DNA of 62,441 nt from Chlorobaculum sp. 24CR. Its GTDB lineage: Bacteria > Bacteroidota > Chlorobiia > Chlorobiales > Chlorobiaceae. The translations under genes were made by a program, and so were the position numbers. The notes beneath the pieces are model-generated. The model saw only the letters and a program-made list of their open reading frames with translations. It made no database searches and was not told the DNA's origin. Positions within the stretch are counted from its first letter, which is position 1. Each line of letters opens with the position of its first letter. The stretch covers positions 1 to 62,441 of the forward strand of contig NZ_SDGU01000002.1 of assembly GCF_004118635.1 (NCBI RefSeq), written 5' to 3'. This document shows, one piece after another, positions 20,588-29,659 of this stretch.

Positions 20588-21382
20588 TCAGGCAGTAAAG
20601 CGCTCGCCGTCGATGACCGGGCCTTCGCGGCAGAGCAGGATACTCTCCTTTTGTCCGTCGGCGTTGCTGAGTTCGACCATGCAGCCGTAGCAAATGCCGA
20701 CGCCGCACCCCATGATCGATTCGAGCGACAGCTCGCACGCAATGGCGCGATCCCGGCAGAAACGGGCGAGGGCCTTGAGCATCGGATTGGGGCCGCAGGC
20801 GAACACCTTGACCCGTCCGGCGGCGTTCTGTTCTGCGAGATGTGTTTCGAGCAATTCAACGACGTTGCCGCGGAACCCTTCGGAACCGTCGTCGGTCGCT
20901 GTGCTGACGTTCGAGAGGCCGGAGGTCAGCAGGTCGGCGTGGCTCCGGCCTCCGACCAGGTGGTGAAACGCAATGCCCTCCGAGGCCAGCGTTGTTTCGA
21001 GAAAGCGCATCGGCGCGGTGCCGATGCCGCCGGAGACGCAGAGGGCCGTGTCGAAATCGCCGGTGCCGGTGCTGAACGAGTTGCCGAGCGGGCCGAGCAC
21101 CAAGAGGCTTTCGCCGCACGATGCTTCGCAGAGCAGCGAGGTGCCTCGTCCGACGTTCTTGACCATAACGTCGATGGTGTCGCCCTCGACGTTATGGATG
21201 CAGAAGGGGCGGCGTAGCAACGGCTGGTCAGCGGCGTTGATTTTGATGTTGACGAAGTTGCCGGGCCGGGCGGCGGCGGCGATTTCGGGGCACGGCAATG
21301 ACAGGATCGAGACATCGGTTCCTGCAGGCCGGATGGCTGAAATGCGGGTTCTGATGTCGGTAATGGTGCTGGTTTGAAGCAT
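20588..21382 (-). CDS. pyrK: Dihydroorotate dehydrogenase electron-transfer subunit, PyrK
   Basis: The 264-residue protein has a ferredoxin-reductase-type FAD domain (RRPFCIHNVEGD near 58-69), an NAD-binding domain (VSGGIGTAPMRFL near 116-128) and a C-terminal [2Fe-2S] site with Cys226, Cys231, Cys234 and Cys251. This is the PyrK layout, which passes electrons from the class 1B dihydroorotate dehydrogenase PyrD to NAD+. No pyrD is in the window. Sulfide-dehydrogenase-type relatives share the domain order, but the size and Cys spacing fit PyrK best. The ssb gene lies 70 bases downstream. Confidence 0.85.
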   Translation of the reverse strand: MLQTSTITDIRTRISAIRPAGTDVSILSLPCPEIAAAARPGNFVNIKINAADQPLLRRPFCIHNVEGDTIDVMVKNVGRGTSLLCEASCGESLLVLGPLGNSFSTGTGDFDTALCVSGGIGTAPMRFLETTLASEGIAFHHLVGGRSHADLLTSGLSNVSTATDDGSEGFRGNVVELLETHLAEQNAAGRVKVFACGPNPMLKALARFCRDRAIACELSLESIMGCGVGICYGCMVELSNADGQKESILLCREGPVIDGERFTA

Positions 21383-21705
21383 GGGAAGATGCGTACCGGA
21401 TTGGATTTTCAGGCGAGCGGGAGGATTTCGGTAAGCCTCTTTCCCGCTTTTGAAAAGTATCTGACAATAATTAAGAGTCCCTGCCGCTATTTTGCAAATG
21501 AGTTTCTCCGCCAGATGTCAGCCGGAGTCATGATAATTCATTGAGAAATAATTATATAGTCCGTTCTACCGGGTGAGGACGGGCTGTTTTTCCGCAATGC
21601 GGTTTTTCGGCGCGGGCGCGATGTGATGAATGTTCCTTTGCAGAATGATGTGAGAAGTATATCTTAACGATCTTGGCTGTACAATAAACTTCCAATGCCT
21701 GGTTC
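21383..21705. other. Divergent intergenic region pyrK / arsA-like gene
   Basis: About 320 bases between divergent genes. The stretch is AT-rich near 21470-21570 and again at 21655-21700, which suits promoters for both directions. I see no gene, no terminator and no recognised riboswitch. Confidence 0.5.
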
Positions 21706-22923
21706 ATGCGTATATTAACTTTTACTGGTAAGGGTGGTGTGGGCAAGACAAGTGTCTCGGCCGCCACGGCAGTCCGTCTTTCCGAAATGGGTCATCGTAC
21801 CCTGGTGCTTTCTACTGATCCCGCCCACAGCCTTTCAGACTCGTTCAACCTCCAGCTTGGCGCCGAGCCGACCAAGATCAAGGAAAATCTTCACGCCATC
21901 GAGGTGAACCCCTATGTTGACCTCAAGCAGAACTGGCATTCGGTACAGAAGTACTATACCCGTATTTTTATGGCGCAGGGCGTTTCGGGCGTCATGGCCG
22001 ATGAAATGACTATTCTTCCTGGCATGGAGGAGCTGTTCTCCCTGCTCAGAATCAAACGCTACAAATCCGCCGGTCTGTATGATGCGCTCGTGCTCGACAC
22101 GGCGCCGACCGGCGAGACCCTTCGCCTGCTCTCGCTGCCCGACACCCTCTCGTGGGGCATGAAGGCGGTCAAGAACGTCAACAAATATATCGTCCGGCCG
22201 CTCAGCAAGCCACTCTCCAAGATGTCGGACAAGATCGCCTACTACATTCCGCCGGAAGATGCCATCGAGTCGGTCGATCAGGTTTTCGACGAACTCGAAG
22301 ACATCCGCGAGATTCTCACCGACAACGTCAAATCGACCGTCAGGCTGGTGATGAATGCCGAGAAGATGTCGATCAAGGAGACCATGCGCGCCCTGACCTA
22401 TCTGAACCTTTACGGTTTCAAGGTCGATATGGTGCTGGTCAACAAGCTGCTCGACACGCAGGAGAACAGCGGTTACCTCGAAAAGTGGAAAGGCATTCAG
22501 CAGAAATATCTCGGTGAGATCGAAGAGGGATTCTCTCCGCTTCCGGTCAAAAAGCTCAAGATGTACGATCAGGAGATCGTCGGCGTCAAGTCGCTCGAAG
22601 TGTTCGCTCGCGATATGTACGGCGATACCGACCCATCTGACATGATGTACGACGAGCCGCCGATCAAGTTTGTCCGCAAGGGCGACCTCTATGAAGTGCA
22701 GCTCAAGCTCATGTTCGCCAACCCGGTCGATATTGACGTGTGGGTCACCGGTGACGAACTGTACGTGCAGATCGGCAACCAGCGTAAGATTATCACTCTT
22801 CCGATCAGCCTCACCGGCCTGGAACCCGGCGATGCCGTATTCAAGGACAAGTGGCTGCACATCCCGTTCGATCTCGAAAAGCAGGGTCAGCATCACCGCA
22901 CCAGGGAGTATCACAAGGCGTGA
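21706..22923 (+). CDS. ArsA/Get3-like ATPase with C-terminal alpha-crystallin-like domain (first copy)
   Basis: The 405-residue protein begins with the deviant Walker A motif TGKGGVGKT (residues 7-15), followed by the LSTDPAHS switch I region and the DTAPTGETLRLL switch II region near residue 130, all typical of the Get3/ArsA family. The last about 85 residues (after VRKGDLYEVQLKL) read as an all-beta small-heat-shock-like domain. That domain is found in the photosynthesis-linked Get3d branch and not in arsenite pumps. No Cys pair for arsenite or zinc is present. The gene lies 125 bases upstream of csmC on the same strand, and a paralogue follows csmA. A chaperone or targeting role for hydrophobic chlorosome proteins is inferred from this context. 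Confidence 0.85.
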   Translation: MRILTFTGKGGVGKTSVSAATAVRLSEMGHRTLVLSTDPAHSLSDSFNLQLGAEPTKIKENLHAIEVNPYVDLKQNWHSVQKYYTRIFMAQGVSGVMADEMTILPGMEELFSLLRIKRYKSAGLYDALVLDTAPTGETLRLLSLPDTLSWGMKAVKNVNKYIVRPLSKPLSKMSDKIAYYIPPEDAIESVDQVFDELEDIREILTDNVKSTVRLVMNAEKMSIKETMRALTYLNLYGFKVDMVLVNKLLDTQENSGYLEKWKGIQQKYLGEIEEGFSPLPVKKLKMYDQEIVGVKSLEVFARDMYGDTDPSDMMYDEPPIKFVRKGDLYEVQLKLMFANPVDIDVWVTGDELYVQIGNQRKIITLPISLTGLEPGDAVFKDKWLHIPFDLEKQGQHHRTREYHKA

Positions 22924-23034
22924 TGCCCTGCCCGGTTCTGTTTGAGCATAGCTGATTTTTTTATTAGCTTTAAGAAATTATCAATTTCACAATTCCATAA
23001 AACCAGTAGCCGGGAGCTGTGCAGGCAGCCGGTC

Positions 23035-23043
23035 AAAAGGAGG
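23035..23043 (+). promoter_or_regulatory. Strong ribosome binding site of csmC
   Basis: A 9-base AAAAGGAGG match to the anti-Shine-Dalgarno sits 5 bases before the ATG at 23049. It decides the start against an in-frame upstream start at 23019 and points to high translation. Confidence 0.85.
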
Positions 23044-23048
23044 ATACA

Positions 23049-23468
23049 ATGTCAGAGTCGTATCAGAAACTTCGCAAGGACTTCAAGGAACTCGATTTTA
23101 CCGACAGACTGACCTTTCTTGCGGAAAGTCTGCTCCTGACCGGCCAGAGCGCCATTGTCGGCGGTCTTGAAGTAGCTGGGAGCGTTGCCGAAACGGTCGC
23201 GGGTACGGTCGGTTCTCTGGTCGATGCGTCGGGTATCGGCAATGTCCTTGGCGGTTCGAGCGGCGTTGTCGGCGAAACCATCGATCGCGTTGCTATCACC
23301 GTGAAGGACGTGTCCCGTTCGGCTGGCGAACTGTATAGCGATGCCGTGAAGAATGTTGAAAATGCGACCAGCAACGCGGCAAAAGCGGTTGGTGATGCAG
23401 GGGTTTCAGCTTCTGAGGCGGTCAAGAACATTGCCGGCTCATTCCAGAAAACGACCGGTCAAAAGTAA
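23049..23468 (+). CDS. csmC: Chlorosome envelope protein C
   Basis: The 139-residue protein (start fixed by the strong ribosome binding site) has a polar N-terminus. A long Gly/Ala/Val-rich amphipathic middle (residues about 38-80, [17 protein letters not shown]) and an Ala-rich helical tail follow. Together with the position directly upstream of csmA this identifies CsmC, one of the proteins in the single-leaflet lipid envelope of the chlorosome, homologous to CsmD. Its function is structural and not known in detail. The stop lies 154 bases before csmA, and no terminator separates them, so a csmC-csmA transcript is expected. Confidence 0.85.
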   Translation: MSESYQKLRKDFKELDFTDRLTFLAESLLLTGQSAIVGGLEVAGSVAETVAGTVGSLVDASGIGNVLGGSSGVVGETIDRVAITVKDVSRSAGELYSDAVKNVENATSNAAKAVGDAGVSASEAVKNIAGSFQKTTGQK

Positions 23469-23610
23469 GGCTGTTTCTGGCCGGGGCCTCCGCCAAAACA
23501 AAAGGCGAAATGGCTCATAAAATCTTTTATTTGTGTTTTTTCGTTTATTCGCTTATTTTTGTCCTAAAGTCTCGATTTTAATCTTTGTTTTTTCCGTCAA
23601 TTAAATTCCA

Positions 23611-23618
23611 AAAGGAGG
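23611..23618 (+). promoter_or_regulatory. Strong ribosome binding site of csmA
   Basis: AAAGGAGG is placed 4 bases before the ATG at 23623. The very AT-rich leader (23520-23610) should be unstructured, which together suggest very high expression, as expected for the most abundant chlorosome protein. Confidence 0.85.
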
Positions 23619-23622
23619 AGTT

Positions 23623-23865
23623 ATGAGTGGAGGAGGCGTCTTTACCGACATTTTAGCCGCCGCAGGCCGTATTTTCGAAGTTATGGTCGAAGGTCACTGG
23701 GAAACCGTCGGTATGCTTTTTGACTCGCTGGGCAAAGGCACCATGAGGATCAACCGCAATGCCTACGGTTCGATGGGCGGCGGTGGAAGCCTTCGTGGTT
23801 CTTCCCCCGAGGTATCCGGCTATGCCGTTCCTACCAAAGAAGTTGAATCGAAGTTTGCCAAATAA
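23623..23865 (+). CDS. csmA: Chlorosome envelope/baseplate protein CsmA precursor
   Basis: This 80-residue protein is CsmA, which forms the paracrystalline baseplate and binds bacteriochlorophyll a, passing excitation from the chlorosome to the FMO protein. The pigment-ligand His25 is present next to Trp26 ([11 protein letters not shown]), within the amphipathic helix of residues 6-36. In related species about 20 C-terminal residues are cleaved after maturation; here the corresponding tail is roughly [16 protein letters not shown] and its upstream residues. It has a near-perfect ribosome binding site and an 11-bp stem terminator, so csmC-csmA is a compact unit. Confidence 0.98.
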   Translation: MSGGGVFTDILAAAGRIFEVMVEGHWETVGMLFDSLGKGTMRINRNAYGSMGGGGSLRGSSPEVSGYAVPTKEVESKFAK

Positions 23866-23887
23866 GCAAACCGTTCAGCCGAATTTC

Positions 23888-23927
23888 AAAAGCAGTGACA
23901 GGTTTTCAGCCTTCACTGCTTTTTTTG
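23888..23927 (+). terminator. Terminator after csmA
   Basis: A perfect 11-bp stem (23888-23898 with 23913-23923) is followed by a T run. It lies 23 bases beyond the csmA stop and should isolate csmC-csmA from the downstream repeat-protein gene. Confidence 0.93.
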
Positions 23928-24131
23928 TTTACCCCACTCTTCTGTTTGTCATTCCATCATCAGGCCTGCTCTTTACCGCCTTCGCTGCGAGCGGAAGCCT
24001 TGTCTTTACTCTTCCGTCTTGCTTATTCCTGTCTCTTTGTTACGTAATTTATTTTTGTTTTCATATTTTAGCTGTTCGGTATTCCATCGATGATGAACAG
24101 ATTTTACAGGTAACGTGACCGGAAGCGGTAA

Positions 24132-26348
24132 ATGGCTAATATTTCTCTCTATATATCGGGGCAGACAGAGCGGGAAGATGTCTCCGAGTTTTTCCAGAAG
24201 CGGCTGATAGGCGAGGGCGAAACTCCCATCGCTTTTTTTGACGGGGTGTTTTACGAATCTCACCAGGAGCGGGTGGGCAACATTGTATATCAGGATTACC
24301 TGATCTATACTGACAAGGCGCTCTACCTCTGGGCGCGGGGAGCATCGAAGGATTATCTCGACAGGTTCAGCCTCGCCGCCGTGTCGGTCAACAGCCGCAA
24401 CAAGGACAGCGCATTCGCGACCATGAATCTCAAAATCCGTCGTGAAGGCAAGGAGCCGATCTACGTGATTTTCGATATGGTCGAGATTCGCGAGGCTGAT
24501 ACCATCGTCAAGCTTCAGACTCTGGTTGAATCGATCATCGAGGATTATCTCGGCATCAATTACCGTCAGGAGATTCCCCAGGATACCGCGGACAGAATTT
24601 TTCAGGCGGCAAGGAGTATCTGCCCGCCACGACAGATCACCCTTAAACTTGATACTCCGCAGGCTCCGACGCCAGACGCCGGTATCGGCTACGGGCAGGA
24701 TCTGCTCGAACAGTACCGAGCCTCCGCCGACTACGAACAACAGCAAGCTCCTTATCCACCGTACCAGCCGCCGGGCACTGGCGAAAAGCGTTCTCGTGGC
24801 GGCATGGGGCCTCAAGATGCCATGCGCGGACTGGAGTCGATGCTTCCGACCGATCCCGCCTCCCTGAAACGGATTGCCGAACAGATAAAAAACATGGTCG
24901 GCGATGCTCCGTTCAAGATGCGTGACCAGGTGATGAAAGATCTGCAGCACGTGCCTGGAGACATGGCCACGGTACTGACTGCCCTGAACGAACTTCTCTC
25001 CAATATCGCCGGAAATCCGATGGCCGAGCGTTTCGTGATGAACGCCATCAAAACGGCGGTGGTCAACGATGGGGTGTTCGGTTCCCTCGGCAAGATCATC
25101 AAAATGACCGGTTTTGGCAGCGGTGGTGGCAAAAAGAGTCAGAAGTCGCCGACGCACGAACCGGCGCGTGAGGAACGTGGCGCCTCAAAGGCGCGGAAAT
25201 CGCCGTTCGTCGAGGAGGAGCCGGACGACGATACTTCGACGATCCGCCGTAAAAAGATCAGCATCAAGGATGATGACGATCATGCCGATGCCGATCTGTT
25301 CGTCGGCAATGACGAGCCGATCACCTCCCGCGAGAGCCGCCCTCCGGCATCTCGCCCCAGCGCTCCGGAGGAGAGCGATTCGGGCACGGGATCGGGTGGG
25401 CGCAGAAAGAAGCTTTCCATCAAGATGGAGGATGATAACGAGATCGCCCGGAAGCTGATGAGCTACGACGAATCCGAGCGAGACGATTCACCATCTGCCC
25501 AGCTCGAAGCGCCGGTGATCGTTTCGCCTGCCGCAAGCAGCGAGAACGGCTCCGGGATTCGCCGCAAGAAGCTCTCGATCAAAGCCGAAGAGGGGAGCGG
25601 CGCGAAGGCTGACATCGCCCAAAAGCTGATGAGCTACGACGAAGAGCGGCGTGGCGCGATCAACACCGCCGTGTCTGACGAAGCGCAGGGAAGCGTTGCC
25701 GATGAAGAGCAGCCAGAACCTCAAGCGCCGACCAGAAAAAAAATTCAGATCAAGGCAGAACCCGAACCTGAGCCGGAGTTGTCTCCAGAGCCGGAGATCG
25801 AGTCTGTGCTTGAACCTGAGCCGCCGATCAGGAAAAAAATCCAGATCAAGGCCGAAACGGAGCCGGAGGTATCGCTTGAATCTGAGGTCGAGCTGGAGCC
25901 GGAAATGCTCTCAGCGCCGGAGCCGGAGATCGAGTCCGTGCTTGAATCCGAGCCGGAGCCGCCGGTCAGGAAGAAGATTCAGATCAAGGCAGAGGTCGAG
26001 CCGGAGATGGAGGTATTGCCAGCGCCAGCAATCGGGTCTGAACCTGAACCGGAGCCGGAAGAGCTTGTCGGGGAAGAGATTCGGATCGAAGCTGAGCTGG
26101 AAGAAGAGATCAGCATATCTGAAGAGCTCATTTTTTCAGCCCTTGCCGAACCGGAGGAGGCAGAGGATTTCCGTGAATCGACAGAGTACATGACCATTGA
26201 ATCCGATGTTCCGGTTCAGCAGTCTGAACCGGAGGTGGTAAAAGAGCCGGAGGAAATAAAAGAGCCGGTTATCGAGAAAAAGGCTGAACCGCAACGGCAT
26301 TCGTCCGGAAAGGCCAACCGCGGCAAACGGCGTGGCAGAAAAGTCTGA
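24132..26348 (+). CDS. PH-like-domain protein with repeated RKK(I/L)xIK motifs (unknown function)
   Basis: The 738-residue product is unlike any characterised protein I know. Residues about 1-140 read as a bacterial PH-like fold (YQDYLIYTDKALYLW near 54-68). Residues about 225-335 form a helical segment (LKRIAEQIKNMVGDAPFKMRD). From 370 to the end it is disordered, acidic and rich in Pro-Glu, with six copies of R(R/K)KK(I/L)(S/Q)IK(A/D) and one degenerate copy. The third and fourth units share an extra IA(R/Q)KLMSYDE block. The last residues are basic (SGKANRGKRRGRKV). It lies between csmA and an ArsA/Get3-like gene. A scaffold at the membrane or chlorosome surface is an inference from composition and position. 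Confidence 0.85.
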   Translation: MANISLYISGQTEREDVSEFFQKRLIGEGETPIAFFDGVFYESHQERVGNIVYQDYLIYTDKALYLWARGASKDYLDRFSLAAVSVNSRNKDSAFATMNLKIRREGKEPIYVIFDMVEIREADTIVKLQTLVESIIEDYLGINYRQEIPQDTADRIFQAARSICPPRQITLKLDTPQAPTPDAGIGYGQDLLEQYRASADYEQQQAPYPPYQPPGTGEKRSRGGMGPQDAMRGLESMLPTDPASLKRIAEQIKNMVGDAPFKMRDQVMKDLQHVPGDMATVLTALNELLSNIAGNPMAERFVMNAIKTAVVNDGVFGSLGKIIKMTGFGSGGGKKSQKSPTHEPAREERGASKARKSPFVEEEPDDDTSTIRRKKISIKDDDDHADADLFVGNDEPITSRESRPPASRPSAPEESDSGTGSGGRRKKLSIKMEDDNEIARKLMSYDESERDDSPSAQLEAPVIVSPAASSENGSGIRRKKLSIKAEEGSGAKADIAQKLMSYDEERRGAINTAVSDEAQGSVADEEQPEPQAPTRKKIQIKAEPEPEPELSPEPEIESVLEPEPPIRKKIQIKAETEPEVSLESEVELEPEMLSAPEPEIESVLESEPEPPVRKKIQIKAEVEPEMEVLPAPAIGSEPEPEPEELVGEEIRIEAELEEEISISEELIFSALAEPEEAEDFRESTEYMTIESDVPVQQSEPEVVKEPEEIKEPVIEKKAEPQRHSSGKANRGKRRGRKV
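25245..25992 (+). repeat. Protein-coding repeats: six RKK(I/L)xIK units
   Basis: Units begin at about 25245, 25401, 25560, 25734, 25830 and 25968 (residues 372, 424, 477, 535, 567, 613), with a degenerate copy near 26083. The first three are spaced 52-53 codons apart. Later units are separated by Pro-Glu dipeptide runs of varying length, which look like slippage-prone expansion at the DNA level. Confidence 0.8.
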
Positions 26349-26410
26349 CGGCGAAAAGCCCGAAAGAGACACAGTTTACAGTCAAGTTTACACCATAGTT
26401 TTTCAACACC

Positions 26411-27565
26411 ATGAGAATCATTCTTTACCTGGGCAAAGGCGGGGTGGGCAAGACCACCGTATCTGCTTCCACAGCGACAGCGATCGCTCGCAGCGGCAAG
26501 CGTGTGCTGATTATGAGCACCGATGTGGCCCACAGCCTGGCCGATGCGTTTGGCGTCGAGTTGAGCTCGACTCCTCTGGAAGTCGAGAAAAATCTCTTTG
26601 CCATGGAGGTGAACGTTCTTGCTGAAATCAGGGAAAACTGGACCGAACTGTACTCCTACTTCTCCTCGATTCTCATGCACGACGGCGCGAACGAAGTCGT
26701 TGCAGAGGAGCTGGCCATCGTGCCAGGCATGGAGGAGATGATCAGCCTTCGTTACATCTGGAAGGCAGCCAAATCGGGCAATTACGACGCCGTCGTGGTC
26801 GATGCTGCCCCGACCGGCGAGACCATGCGTCTGCTCGGTATGCCCGAGTCCTACGGCTGGTACTCCGACAAGATCGGCGGTTGGCACTCCAAGGCGATCG
26901 GCTTCGCGGCCCCGCTGCTGAGCAAATTCATGCCTAAAAAGAACATCTTCAAGCTCATGCCGGAGGTCAACGAGCACATGAAGGAGTTGCACGGCATGTT
27001 GCAGGACAAGAGCATCACGACCTTCAGGGTGGTGCTCAACCCTGAGAACATGGTCATCAAGGAGGCGCTGCGCGTACAGACCTACCTCAATCTGTTCGGC
27101 TACAAACTCGATGCGGCTGTCGTCAACAAGGTGCTGCCGCCAAACTCTTCCGACCCGTACCTGCAAAGCCTCATCGACCAACAGTCCAAGTACCTCAGGG
27201 TGATCGACAACTGCTTCTATCCGGTGCCGATTTTCAGGGCCGGCCAGTCCTCCAAAGAGGTCATCAATACCGACAGGCTTTACGAGTTGAGCCAAGAGCT
27301 GTTCGAAGGACGCAATCCGATTGACGTGCTCTACACCAACGATCGCACCCAGACGCTCGAAAAGATCGACGGCAAGTACGTGCTGAGCCTCTACCTGCCG
27401 AATGTCGAGGTCGAAAAGCTCGCGGTCAACATCAAGGGTGACGAGTTGCTGGTCGATATCAACAACTTCCGCAAGAGCATCGTGCTGCCGAACGTGCTGG
27501 TCGGACGCAAAACCGAAGGCGCCGATTTCGAGCAGGGAATGCTGAACATCACCTTCGCGAACTGA
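26411..27565 (+). CDS. ArsA/Get3-like ATPase with C-terminal alpha-crystallin-like domain (second copy)
   Basis: This 384-residue paralogue has the same deviant Walker A ([10 protein letters not shown], residues 7-16), [10 protein letters not shown] switch I region and [13 protein letters not shown] switch II region, and ends in a beta-rich domain ([17 protein letters not shown] onward). It differs from the first copy in the helical client-binding region ([17 protein letters not shown]), so the two may bind different clients or form a heterodimer. It lacks ArsA-type metal cysteines. It starts 62 bases after the repeat-protein gene and ends at a clean terminator, so the pair may be co-transcribed. 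Confidence 0.85.
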   Translation: MRIILYLGKGGVGKTTVSASTATAIARSGKRVLIMSTDVAHSLADAFGVELSSTPLEVEKNLFAMEVNVLAEIRENWTELYSYFSSILMHDGANEVVAEELAIVPGMEEMISLRYIWKAAKSGNYDAVVVDAAPTGETMRLLGMPESYGWYSDKIGGWHSKAIGFAAPLLSKFMPKKNIFKLMPEVNEHMKELHGMLQDKSITTFRVVLNPENMVIKEALRVQTYLNLFGYKLDAAVVNKVLPPNSSDPYLQSLIDQQSKYLRVIDNCFYPVPIFRAGQSSKEVINTDRLYELSQELFEGRNPIDVLYTNDRTQTLEKIDGKYVLSLYLPNVEVEKLAVNIKGDELLVDINNFRKSIVLPNVLVGRKTEGADFEQGMLNITFAN

Positions 27566-27590
27566 GCGAAAAAAATTCGGGAATAAGCAA

Positions 27591-27618
27591 AAAAGGCTGC
27601 CATCGGGCAGCTTTTTTT
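27591..27618 (+). terminator. Terminator after the second ArsA-like gene
   Basis: GCTGCC (27596-27601) pairs with GGCAGC (27606-27611) across a 4-base loop, flanked by A and T runs. It could also act for folK on the opposite strand. Confidence 0.88.
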
Positions 27619-27643
27619 GATTCCAGGAGATCGGTCAGATCAG

Positions 27644-28159
27644 TCAGATCCGACCGATCTTCAATTGCTCCACCAGCCTTACCGGTACCGAATTGTCATC
27701 GCAGCTTTTCAGCAGCTCGGCGATTGAACGGTGCAGGCGGGGGTGAATGGGGTTGGCGAGGTCGAGCAGCGGCACGAGGACGAATTTCCGGTGGTGCATT
27801 TCGGAATGAGGGATGACGAGCAGGTCGCTTTCGGCGCAGAGGTCGCCGTAAAGCAGAATATCGAGGTCGATGGTTCTCGGACTCCAGCGCCGGTACCGGT
27901 CGGGTCGCCCGAGGTCGTGTTCGATTGCCTTGCAGTGTGCGCGGAGATCAGCCGGATCGAGCGCTGTTTCGACGGCCGCCACGGCGTTGAAATAGCGCTC
28001 CTGATCGGGATCGCCGAACGGCTCGGTCATATAGACCCGCGACACTCCGCGTACCGCCGTGCAGGGCAGTTGCGCGAGGTGGTCAACTGCCCGCTGAAGC
28101 CAGGCGAACCGGTCTCCGACATTCGAGCCGATGCCGATATAGGCGGTGACAGGCTCCAT
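27644..28159 (-). CDS. folK: 2-amino-4-hydroxy-6-hydroxymethyldihydropteridine pyrophosphokinase
   Basis: The 171-residue protein has the HPPK signature RWSPRTIDLDILLYGD (about residues 91-106) and the N-terminal YIGIGSNVGDR motif. It transfers pyrophosphate from ATP to the pterin precursor in folate synthesis. folB ends 3 bases upstream on the same strand, giving a folB-folK operon that catalyses consecutive steps. Confidence 0.95.
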   Translation of the reverse strand: MEPVTAYIGIGSNVGDRFAWLQRAVDHLAQLPCTAVRGVSRVYMTEPFGDPDQERYFNAVAAVETALDPADLRAHCKAIEHDLGRPDRYRRWSPRTIDLDILLYGDLCAESDLLVIPHSEMHHRKFVLVPLLDLANPIHPRLHRSIAELLKSCDDNSVPVRLVEQLKIGRI

Positions 28160-28162
28160 CGC

Positions 28163-28543
28163 TCAGCGCTTTTCGATCACGTGTTCGGCTTCGGCGTAAT
28201 CGCACAACCCACCCAACGGCACGGCTCGCTTGCGCACCCTGACCGTGACCTTCTCCACGAGAGCCAGCTCCTCGATCAACCGCGTCGCTACCCGCGCGGC
28301 CAGCATCTCGATCAGGGCCGCCGGTTCGCCCGCCGTCATGACCTCGCCGATGATCGCGTAAGCCTGGCTGTAATCGACTGTTTTCGACAGATCATCGGTC
28401 GCCGCGGCTTCAGCGCTGTCGAAAACAAGTTCAGTATCGACCTCGTACCGCCCGCCGAGGCGGCGCTCCTCTTCGTGGACACCGTGCCGGGCGTAGAAAA
28501 CGGCGTTGACGAGCCTGACGCAGGAACGATGATGATGCTTCAT
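28163..28543 (-). CDS. folB: Dihydroneopterin aldolase
   Basis: Using the ATG at 28541-28543 (MKHHHRSCVRLVNAVFYARHG) gives 126 residues, the usual FolB length. A longer in-frame start at 28663 adds 40 residues with no family match. FARHGVHEEE-like (YARHGVHEEE), VDYSQAY and RKRAVPLGG correspond to conserved FolB segments. The enzyme cleaves dihydroneopterin to the substrate of FolK, encoded next. Confidence 0.88.
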   Translation of the reverse strand: MKHHHRSCVRLVNAVFYARHGVHEEERRLGGRYEVDTELVFDSAEAAATDDLSKTVDYSQAYAIIGEVMTAGEPAALIEMLAARVATRLIEELALVEKVTVRVRKRAVPLGGLCDYAEAEHVIEKR

Positions 28544-28765
28544 GGCTGGATAGAAGTGTGCGGAAACGGCTTTCAGGAGGATTCTGCCAGAATGTAACCT
28601 ATTCGCAACAGCATTGCAAAAGCGAGCGCGCCGGACGCAATAAACGGCGCGGGCAAGCTTCATGAACCATGTCGAAAACCAAAAAAGTATTACCTTGCAG
28701 AAGAACGATTTGAAATCGGGAGAGCCTCTTCAGGACCCCGCTAACTTCATACTGATTTTGCAGTT

Positions 28766-29659
28766 ATGGAAGAAAAAAGAACCAATCTCGCCTTCAGGGA
28801 GTTTTTCGAGACATGCCGGTTGAAGGCCATGCAGCTCGCGCTCGAAGAAGACCGTTATCTGGGGGACATCACCACCGAGGCGACCGTCGAAGAGAGCCAG
28901 CTCGGACTTGGTTACGTCGAGGTCAAGGCCGAAGGGATTATCGCCGGAGTGGAGGTTGCCCGGCAGGCGTTTCAGTCGCTGGATTCCGGGCTTGAATTCA
29001 CGGCCTCGGTCAAGGACGGCAAGCGGGTTTATCCCGGGGAGCGGATTCTCGAAGTGAAGGGGCGTATCGCCTCGATTCTCGTCGGCGAGCGCACGGCGCT
29101 CAATTTCATGCAGCGCATGTCCGGCATCGCCACCCGCACGAACATGTATGTCGAACGGGTCAGCCACACCAACGCCTCCATTCTCGATACCCGGAAGACC
29201 GCGCCCGCCCTGCGCTATTACGACAAGGACGCCGTGCGCATCGGCGGCGGCACGAACCACCGCTTCGGACTGTTCGACATGATTCTCATCAAGGACAACC
29301 ACATCGATGCCGCCGGCAGCGTCGAGGAGGCGGTCAGGCGGGCCAAGGCGTACTGTAAGGAGCGCGGGGTGACGGTGAAGATCGAAACCGAAGTCCGGAG
29401 TATCTCCGAACTGGTCCGCGCCTGCACCAGCCGACCCGACATGATTCTGCTCGACAACTTCATGGTCGATGACCTGGCCGAAGCGGTGCGCTGGGTCAAG
29501 GCGAACGGTTACGGCAACATTTTGCTCGAAGCGTCGGGAAGCGTCGGCCTGCACAATGTTTCCGAAATCGCCATGACCGGCGTCGATTACATCTCCATTG
29601 GCGAGTTGACGCACAGCGTCAAGGCGCTCGACATGTCCATGAAAATCGAGAGGGCGTGA
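28766..29659 (+). CDS. nadC: Nicotinate-nucleotide pyrophosphorylase (quinolinate phosphoribosyltransferase)
   Basis: The 297-residue protein carries NadC hallmarks: EDRYLGDITTEA near residue 28, RTALNFMQRMSGIAT near 111, TRKTAPALR near 141 and the C-terminal VDYISIGELTHS. It converts quinolinate and PRPP to nicotinate mononucleotide in de novo NAD synthesis. Its stop overlaps the start of acpS by 4 bases, so the two are translationally coupled. folB lies divergently upstream. Confidence 0.95.
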   Translation: MEEKRTNLAFREFFETCRLKAMQLALEEDRYLGDITTEATVEESQLGLGYVEVKAEGIIAGVEVARQAFQSLDSGLEFTASVKDGKRVYPGERILEVKGRIASILVGERTALNFMQRMSGIATRTNMYVERVSHTNASILDTRKTAPALRYYDKDAVRIGGGTNHRFGLFDMILIKDNHIDAAGSVEEAVRRAKAYCKERGVTVKIETEVRSISELVRACTSRPDMILLDNFMVDDLAEAVRWVKANGYGNILLEASGSVGLHNVSEIAMTGVDYISIGELTHSVKALDMSMKIERA

